This document shows positions 45,523 to 51,388 of a stretch of DNA of 51,388 nt, one piece after another. The DNA comes from Alphaproteobacteria bacterium (GTDB taxonomy: Bacteria; Pseudomonadota; Alphaproteobacteria; Rhodospirillales; Rhodospirillaceae). A program made the position numbers and the translations under genes. Numbering within the stretch: the stretch's first letter is position 1; each line of letters starts with the position of its first letter. The stretch covers positions 1-51,388 of the forward strand of contig JAUIGX010000004.1 of the NCBI GenBank assembly GCA_030432435.1, in the 5' to 3' direction. The notes below the pieces were generated by a model. The model saw only the letters and a program-made list of their open reading frames with translations, had not been told where the DNA came from and ran no database searches.

Positions 45523-46353
45523 GTGGAATCTTTGTCCGTAATACTCCTGCCGATCATCCTTACGGCTCTTATCGCGGTCGGGCTCCGTGCCGCTGCGGGC
45601 GCCGAGCGTGGCGCGAGCCTCGCGGGCATCGCCGTGGCAGGAGGGTTTATCGTCTCTTGGGGGTTTTTGCTGGCCCCCGGCTGGACTCCGGAGGATTCAT
45701 TTGCGCGTATCGGCCATATAGCGGGCGGCGCGGCTCTGGCCGGATTGGTGCTCGATTTTCTAGGCCCGAAGCGGTTCTGGGCTGCGGCGGTCGCTGGAAT
45801 TGTCATTTTTATGTCCACGTGGGCGAATCTGAACAACGGATTCGTCGCTGCGGAGGGGCTCTCTGCCGTTAAGGCCGCGTCTTTTCTTGTTCTCGCTGTG
45901 GGTGCCTTTATTGTCATTGCGCGTCTCGACCGGTTGCGGGACGAGCGCGCTGTAAGCTATGTGGCAATCGTTATGGTTGCATTGGCGCTCTCGGTGCAGG
46001 CAGCCATTGTCGGTGACTCCGATGTCGCTGTTACGGCGCTTATTCTAGGGCTGTGTGTTGGGACATTCGCGCTTCTCCAAATAATTGTACCTGTACTGCT
46101 CGGCGACAGCGTTATTCTTGGCGCCGGTGCAGGGCTTTTAGCCATTGCTTGGGCCGTGGCTGAGCGCGACCCCAGCACCCGAATTGGATTGATTTTGGTG
46201 CCTCTTATTCTGTTTGCCGATGGAACCGCAAAACACGTTCCTTTGCCGAATGCACGCATCAGTTCAATTCTCTATCCGATCGTATTGATGTGCGTGGCAG
46301 CCCTGCCGCTGGGTTTAGGGGCCCTGATCACGTTCGTGATGTATGGTCCTTGA
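45523..46353 (+). CDS. Multi-pass membrane protein, function unknown
   Basis: 276 aa, several hydrophobic helices; no family recognised. Confidence 0.65.
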   Translation: MESLSVILLPIILTALIAVGLRAAAGAERGASLAGIAVAGGFIVSWGFLLAPGWTPEDSFARIGHIAGGAALAGLVLDFLGPKRFWAAAVAGIVIFMSTWANLNNGFVAAEGLSAVKAASFLVLAVGAFIVIARLDRLRDERAVSYVAIVMVALALSVQAAIVGDSDVAVTALILGLCVGTFALLQIIVPVLLGDSVILGAGAGLLAIAWAVAERDPSTRIGLILVPLILFADGTAKHVPLPNARISSILYPIVLMCVAALPLGLGALITFVMYGP

Positions 46354-46541
46354 CCTAATTAGGGCCTGTTTCACCTCAGGCTCTTCTTGTGGCCTTGTCG
46401 GCATCTGGTTGCATCATTGGGCGCAATCTCGTACACCCATTTCAGGCACCGTTCGGTTTAGCCAGCCTGCTCGCGACCGGATCATAGGGTGCCGCTGGCC
46501 GTAAAAGCGGCCTTAGAAGCAGATGCAATAGACGAGGCGCT

Positions 46542-47462
46542 GTGAACCGTCCCTTTATCATTGCCATTGTCGGCGTTGTCGTCGTTATCGCGGCGCTGGT
46601 ATTGAACTTTACCTTGCAAAGTCCGGACGGGCTTAGCGGGCCTGACCAAGTGAACACTGGGCCGGGTGCGCCATCCTTCGACGTCGTCCGTATCGACCCA
46701 GATGGCAATATGGTAATGGCCGGACGGGCTCAGCCCGGCGCCACGGTTGTCATTCTAGATGGCGACAAGGAAATCGGGCGTGTGACGGCCGATGGTCGTG
46801 GAGAGTGGGTTTTTATTCCCACCGAAAAGATATTGCCGGGCACGCGCGAGTACTCCTTGCGCGCCCGAGGGCCCGATGGCGACGAGTTGGTGTCGCAAAA
46901 CGTGGTTGTGATGTCGGTGCCCGAGCGCGATGGCGAAATCCTTGTCGTCGAGCAGTCGCGCGACGGCGGTCGCAGCCGTGTATTACAAGGTCCGGGCGCG
47001 CCGGAGGGTATGGGGGCTTTAACGATAGACTCCATAGATTACAGCGCCGAGGGGCAGTTCAACATTAGCGGTAAGGCCGATCCCGGGAGCACGGTTCAGG
47101 TTTATCTCGACAACGAATTCGTGGGCCGCGCGACGACCGACGAAAACGGTGTTTGGGAGTTGTCTCCGGACTCTCGCGCCAATGCCGGGGATCATGTTAT
47201 TCGCGCCGACCAAATCGGCGTCAACAATAACGTTATGGCTCGTGTGGAAATCCCGTTCACGTTGGACCCGAGCCAAGCGGATATGCCGCCGGGGTCTGTA
47301 ACAGTCGTGAGGGGCAACAGCCTTTGGCGCATTGCACGCCGCGTGTACGGTGAAGGCACGATGTATACGCTGATATATGCCGCCAATACGGATCAAATCA
47401 AAAACCCTGATCTGATTTATCCAGGCCAAGTCTTCAGCGTGCCGCCCACCGGGCGGCCTTAG
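46542..47462 (+). CDS. LysM protein with two Ig-like modules and N-terminal TM anchor
   Basis: VAGRAQPGATVVILDGDKEIGRVTADGRGEWVF and ISGKADPGSTVQVYLDNEFVGRATTDENGVWEL repeats; C-terminal LysM VVRGNSLWRIARRVYGEGTMYTLIYAANTDQIKNPDLIYPGQVFSVP. Confidence 0.88.
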   Translation: MNRPFIIAIVGVVVVIAALVLNFTLQSPDGLSGPDQVNTGPGAPSFDVVRIDPDGNMVMAGRAQPGATVVILDGDKEIGRVTADGRGEWVFIPTEKILPGTREYSLRARGPDGDELVSQNVVVMSVPERDGEILVVEQSRDGGRSRVLQGPGAPEGMGALTIDSIDYSAEGQFNISGKADPGSTVQVYLDNEFVGRATTDENGVWELSPDSRANAGDHVIRADQIGVNNNVMARVEIPFTLDPSQADMPPGSVTVVRGNSLWRIARRVYGEGTMYTLIYAANTDQIKNPDLIYPGQVFSVPPTGRP

Positions 47463-47533
47463 CACTAAAACGGCGATGTTTCGCTTGTAGCGCGGTCTCT
47501 TTGTTTCCCCTGATTTTTCCCTAAATCAATGAT

Positions 47534-48313
47534 ATGACTCCGGGTACGAATGTATCTGTTAGAAAGGGTCATCGCGTGTCAGCAGCCGATACTGAGCCGA
47601 ATTCAATGAAATCGATCGACATTACCTGGCGTGATTATATTTTTCCGCCGCTTCATCCTGAAGGTCCCGGGTTTGTCGCTGTGTTTGCCATTGCAGCGTT
47701 GATCCTATGGTGGATTTGGACGCCGCTCGGTCTCGTTGGGTTGGCATTGACTGTTTGGTGCTTTTATTTCTTCCGCGACCCGGACCGGGTAACACCGAAG
47801 CAGACCGGTCTTGTGATTAGCCCGGCGGATGGCGTCGTGCAGATGATCGGGCCAGCGGCGCCGCCGGCGGAGCTGGAGATGGGCACTGAGCCGCTTATGC
47901 GCATAAGCGTTTTTATGAGCGTTTTCGATTGTCATGTGAATCGCGCGCCGATTGGTGGCGCGATCATGAAGGAAGAGTATACGCCTGGAAAATTCGTCAA
48001 TGCGACACTGGACAAGGCGAGCGAGGACAACGAACGGCAGTCTTTGATTATTCGCACGGCAGACGGAAAAGACTTTGCAGTTGTTCAGATTGCCGGGTTG
48101 GTTGCGCGTCGTATCCGTTGTGATGTGCGGGAAGGACAGCAGGTAGTGACCGGTCAGCGATTTGGCATGATTCGGTTTGGAAGCCGGGTCGATGTTTACA
48201 TGCCCGATGGCGTGGCACCGCTTGTAATCGTTGGGCAAAAGGCGATTGCCGGTGAGACAGTATTGGCTGATCTTGCAGTTAAAGGGCAGCCGCGCGTGGG
48301 AGAGGTTCTCTAA
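47534..48313 (+). CDS. psd: Phosphatidylserine decarboxylase proenzyme
   Basis: [42 protein letters not shown]; cleavage site in [13 protein letters not shown]. Start could instead be GTG 47576 or ATG 47606. Confidence 0.93.
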   Translation: MTPGTNVSVRKGHRVSAADTEPNSMKSIDITWRDYIFPPLHPEGPGFVAVFAIAALILWWIWTPLGLVGLALTVWCFYFFRDPDRVTPKQTGLVISPADGVVQMIGPAAPPAELEMGTEPLMRISVFMSVFDCHVNRAPIGGAIMKEEYTPGKFVNATLDKASEDNERQSLIIRTADGKDFAVVQIAGLVARRIRCDVREGQQVVTGQRFGMIRFGSRVDVYMPDGVAPLVIVGQKAIAGETVLADLAVKGQPRVGEVL

Positions 48314-48314
48314 T

Positions 48315-49154
48315 ATGGCTGACGACAGCCAACTTCCAGACGGAGCGAGTTCAGACGACAAGGCTGGACCGGAAAAAGAGAATCACCGCTTCGGACGGGC
48401 GGCGCACCGTCTGAGGAGTCTGTCGTTCAACCGCATTTTCCCCAATATTCTGACGCTGCTTGCCCTCTGCGCGGGCCTAACCGCCATCCGGTACGGGATG
48501 AGCGCGGAATGGGGCCGCGCGGTGATCGCTTTGGTGATCGCAGCGATGCTCGATGGGGTTGACGGTCGCGTGGCGCGTCTTCTTCGCAGCACCACAAAAT
48601 TTGGGGCAGAACTCGATTCTCTCGGCGATGCGATCAGCTTCGGCGTGGCACCGGCGATGCTGATGTATCAGTGGGCGATGAGCGGTGCAGGCGGTATTGG
48701 TTGGGCTCTCTGTCTTTTACATGCTGTGTGCTGTGTTTTGCGCTTGGCGCGGTTCAACACCATGGTTGGCCAGCCTGACTTGCCGGCCTGGGCCCACAAT
48801 TACTTTACCGGTGTTCCTGCACCTGGCGGTGCCGGGTTGTCTATCATGCCGCTTATACTCTGGCTTTATACGGGTTCGGATATTTTTGCCGAGCCAGTCG
48901 TGGTCGGCGCTTTTCTCTTGGTCTCGTCCATTCTAATGGTGAGCCGTGTGCCGGTCTATTCGGGCAAGCACATGCGCTTGAAGCCCTTTATGGTGCTTCC
49001 GTTGATGATCTTGATTGGCATTACAGCGGGCTTCTTGGTGACAGACCCGTTTGCCACCTTAAGCTTCGTGGGAGCGGCTTATGTGATAAGTATCGCCGCG
49101 AGTTCTTGGTCATTCCGCCGTCTCAAAACACGGGCAGACGAATCTCTCCCATAG
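48315..49154 (+). CDS. pssA: CDP-diacylglycerol--serine O-phosphatidyltransferase
   Basis: CDP-alcohol phosphatidyltransferase motif DGVDGRVARLLRSTTKFGAELDSLGDAISFGVAPA; follows psd. Confidence 0.93.
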   Translation: MADDSQLPDGASSDDKAGPEKENHRFGRAAHRLRSLSFNRIFPNILTLLALCAGLTAIRYGMSAEWGRAVIALVIAAMLDGVDGRVARLLRSTTKFGAELDSLGDAISFGVAPAMLMYQWAMSGAGGIGWALCLLHAVCCVLRLARFNTMVGQPDLPAWAHNYFTGVPAPGGAGLSIMPLILWLYTGSDIFAEPVVVGAFLLVSSILMVSRVPVYSGKHMRLKPFMVLPLMILIGITAGFLVTDPFATLSFVGAAYVISIAASSWSFRRLKTRADESLP

Positions 49155-49163
49155 GGTGACCGG

Positions 49164-51356
49164 TTAGGGTCCCTTACGCTTGCGTTTGGCACGTCTTTTT
49201 TGCTGTGGATTTGGCGCAGAGGGCTTGAACTCCTGCAGGGCCCGGGGCTTGGGTTTACCGCCATCTGGGTCGCCGTTGGCCCAATTGCTTTCTCCGCCGT
49301 ATTCCAATTCCATCTGCTCTAGGCGGCGAATTTCATCACGCATCCGCGCGGCGTCTTCGAACTCCAAATCTGCTGCGGCCGCGCGCATCTTTTTGTCCAA
49401 ATCGTCGATGGTGGCGCGTAGGTTGTGGCCTAGAAGATGTTGCTCCTCCGCGAGTCCCGTATTTACCGTGACGCGGTCCTTTTCATAAACGCTATCGAGA
49501 ACATCTGAAATTCGCGACTTTACGGACTCCGGAGTGATGCCGTGCGCCGCATTGAAGGCCTGTTGTTTTTCGCGCCGCCGATTGGTCTCACCAATTGCCG
49601 CTTCCAGGGACCGCGTCATGCGGTCTGCGTAAAGAATAACGCGTCCATCAATATTGCGCGCAGCGCGGCCGATGGTTTGAACAAGTGACGTTTCCGAGCG
49701 TAAAAATCCTTCTTTGTCGGCGTCGAGTATGGCGACAAGGGAGCATTCCGGAATGTCCAAGCCTTCACGTAGAAGGTTGATGCCGACCAGAACGTCGAAT
49801 GCCCCTAGTCGAAGATCGCGGATAATCTCAATGCGCTCCAAGGTTTCGATATCCGAATGCATATACCGCACGCGTATGCCGTTCTCGTGGAAGTACTCTG
49901 TTAAATCTTCGGCCATGCGTTTGGTCAAGGTTGTGACCAAAACGCGCATACCCTTGGCCGCTACGGCTTTGCACTCGGCGAAAAGATCGTCCACCTGTTT
50001 TTCAGCAGGCCTAATAATGCAAACGGGATCAATGAGGCCGGTCGGGCGAATGATCTGCTCTGTAAAAACGCCGCCTGTGCGTTCCATTTCCCAGGGCCCT
50101 GGCGTCGCCGATACAAAGACCGTGTCGGGCCGCATGGACTCCCATTCCTCGAACTTTAGAGGTCGGTTGTCGCGGCAGGACGGCAACCGAAACCCGTAAT
50201 CGGATAAAGTAGATTTGCGATTGAAGTCGCCGCGGTACATGGCGCCGATCTGCGGTACCGCCACGTGGCTTTCATCGACAAATAAGAGGGCGTCTTCCGG
50301 TAAGTATTCGAAAAGTGTCGGCGGCGGTTCACCGGTGTTGCGTCCGGTGAGAAACCGCGAATAGTTTTCGATGCTCTTGCAGTGGCCCGTGGTCTCCAGC
50401 ATTTCCAAATCGAACATGGTGCGTTGCTCAAGTCGCTGGGCTTCGAGCAGCTTGCCCTCGGCGTGAAACTCTTCCAAACGTTTCTTGAGCTCGACCCTGA
50501 TGCCTTTGATGGCTTGGGATAGCGCCGGGCGCGGGGTGACGTAGTGACTGCTGGGATAAACGGTCTCACTGACCAAAGTCGCGGTCTTTTCGCCGGTCAG
50601 AGGGTCGAATTCCTGTAGGCTCTCAATTTCATCGCCGAACAGAGAAACGCGCCAGGCGCGGTCTTCATAGTGGGCCGGGAATATTTCAACCACGTCGCCG
50701 CGAACGCGGAACGTGCCACGATGAAAATCCACATCGTTGCGCTTGTATTGCAGCGCTACGAGTTGCTTCAGTAGTTCCGAGCGCGGCAGGGTCACGCCTT
50801 CTTGAAGCTTGATTACCATACGTGAGTACGATTCGACCGAGCCAAGGCCATAGATGCAACTGACTGACGCGACGATGACAACATCACGCCGTTCCAAAAT
50901 TGCACGCGTTGCGGAATGCCGCATCCGGTCGATTTGCTCGTTAACGCTAGAGTCTTTCTCTATGTAAGTGTCTGTGCGAGGGACGTAGGCCTCCGGCTGG
51001 TAGTAGTCGTAGTACGAGACGAAGTACTCAACCGCGTTTTCAGGAAAGAATGATTTCATCTCGCCGTAGAGCTGCGCAGCCAGCGTCTTGTTCGGCGCCA
51101 TGATCAGGGCCGGACGGCCGGTCTGGGCGATGATATGGGCCATGGTGAAGGTTTTGCCCGACCCCGTAACGCCCAGTAGCACTTGATCGCGTTCGCTTTG
51201 GCTAAGGCCTTCAGTCAGGCTGGCTATGGCGCGCGGCTGGTCGCCGGCCGGCGTGAAGTCACTGGCAAGCTTGAAATTGGCCCGGGGTCCGGGCGGGGGC
51301 TTGGTATAGAGCGGGACGGCAACGGACGACATGATGGGTACCTCAAGCACTAACAT
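49164..51356 (-). CDS. uvrB: Excinuclease ABC subunit UvrB
   Basis: [58 protein letters not shown]-terminal UVR motif. Start may be Met at 51332. Confidence 0.98.
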   Translation of the reverse strand: MLVLEVPIMSSVAVPLYTKPPPGPRANFKLASDFTPAGDQPRAIASLTEGLSQSERDQVLLGVTGSGKTFTMAHIIAQTGRPALIMAPNKTLAAQLYGEMKSFFPENAVEYFVSYYDYYQPEAYVPRTDTYIEKDSSVNEQIDRMRHSATRAILERRDVVIVASVSCIYGLGSVESYSRMVIKLQEGVTLPRSELLKQLVALQYKRNDVDFHRGTFRVRGDVVEIFPAHYEDRAWRVSLFGDEIESLQEFDPLTGEKTATLVSETVYPSSHYVTPRPALSQAIKGIRVELKKRLEEFHAEGKLLEAQRLEQRTMFDLEMLETTGHCKSIENYSRFLTGRNTGEPPPTLFEYLPEDALLFVDESHVAVPQIGAMYRGDFNRKSTLSDYGFRLPSCRDNRPLKFEEWESMRPDTVFVSATPGPWEMERTGGVFTEQIIRPTGLIDPVCIIRPAEKQVDDLFAECKAVAAKGMRVLVTTLTKRMAEDLTEYFHENGIRVRYMHSDIETLERIEIIRDLRLGAFDVLVGINLLREGLDIPECSLVAILDADKEGFLRSETSLVQTIGRAARNIDGRVILYADRMTRSLEAAIGETNRRREKQQAFNAAHGITPESVKSRISDVLDSVYEKDRVTVNTGLAEEQHLLGHNLRATIDDLDKKMRAAAADLEFEDAARMRDEIRRLEQMELEYGGESNWANGDPDGGKPKPRALQEFKPSAPNPQQKRRAKRKRKGP

Positions 51357-51388
51357 AAGCGAGGCATCCGCCGGGGGCTACCTCGGCG

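Noticed and set aside
1-51388. CRISPR arrays, IS elements, prophage, tRNA/rRNA genes
   Set aside because: No regularly spaced repeats, transposase/integrase-like ORFs or cloverleaf-like intergenic sequences recognised.

Overview
This is a chromosomal segment from an alphaproteobacterium, probably Rhodospirillales-like; the assignment rests on synteny and protein character only. Two flagellar blocks dominate the first 28 kb. Block 1 holds flgA/flgG/flgF (-) and fliL/fliM/DUF6468-like/motE-like (+), followed by a translationally coupled operon of two MotB-like proteins, a large AMIN-like/TPR exported protein and a putative beta-barrel. Block 2 holds flhX/small ORF/fliO/fliP (-) and flgB/flgC/fliE/fliQ/fliR/flhB/cckA (+). 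About 6 kb of non-flagellar genes lie between them: thioesterase, actP-DUF485, exported cupredoxin, exported truncated hemoglobin, DUF3034-like protein, and a membrane/[2Fe-2S]/class III cyclase fusion. Next comes recA-alaS, a phasin, a MoxR/VWA pair, a MacAB-like exporter, fluC/crcB, a Cys-rich protein, icd, a LOG protein, tandem cytochromes c', a tri-CXXCH cytochrome, a LysM protein, psd-pssA and uvrB. No CRISPR, IS element, tRNA or rRNA was recognised. The best leads are: (1) the motor-accessory operon at 7.2-13.4 kb, where one MotB-like protein lacks the ion-binding Asp and sits beside an Asp-containing one and a periplasmic AMIN-TPR protein; (2) the membrane/ferredoxin/cyclase gene next to exported heme and copper proteins; (3) readable cis-elements: a sigma54 promoter before flgF, a TTAA-N7-TTAA CtrA-type box before flgB...cckA, an SOS box before recA, and paired PhaR-like sites bracketing the phasin promoter.
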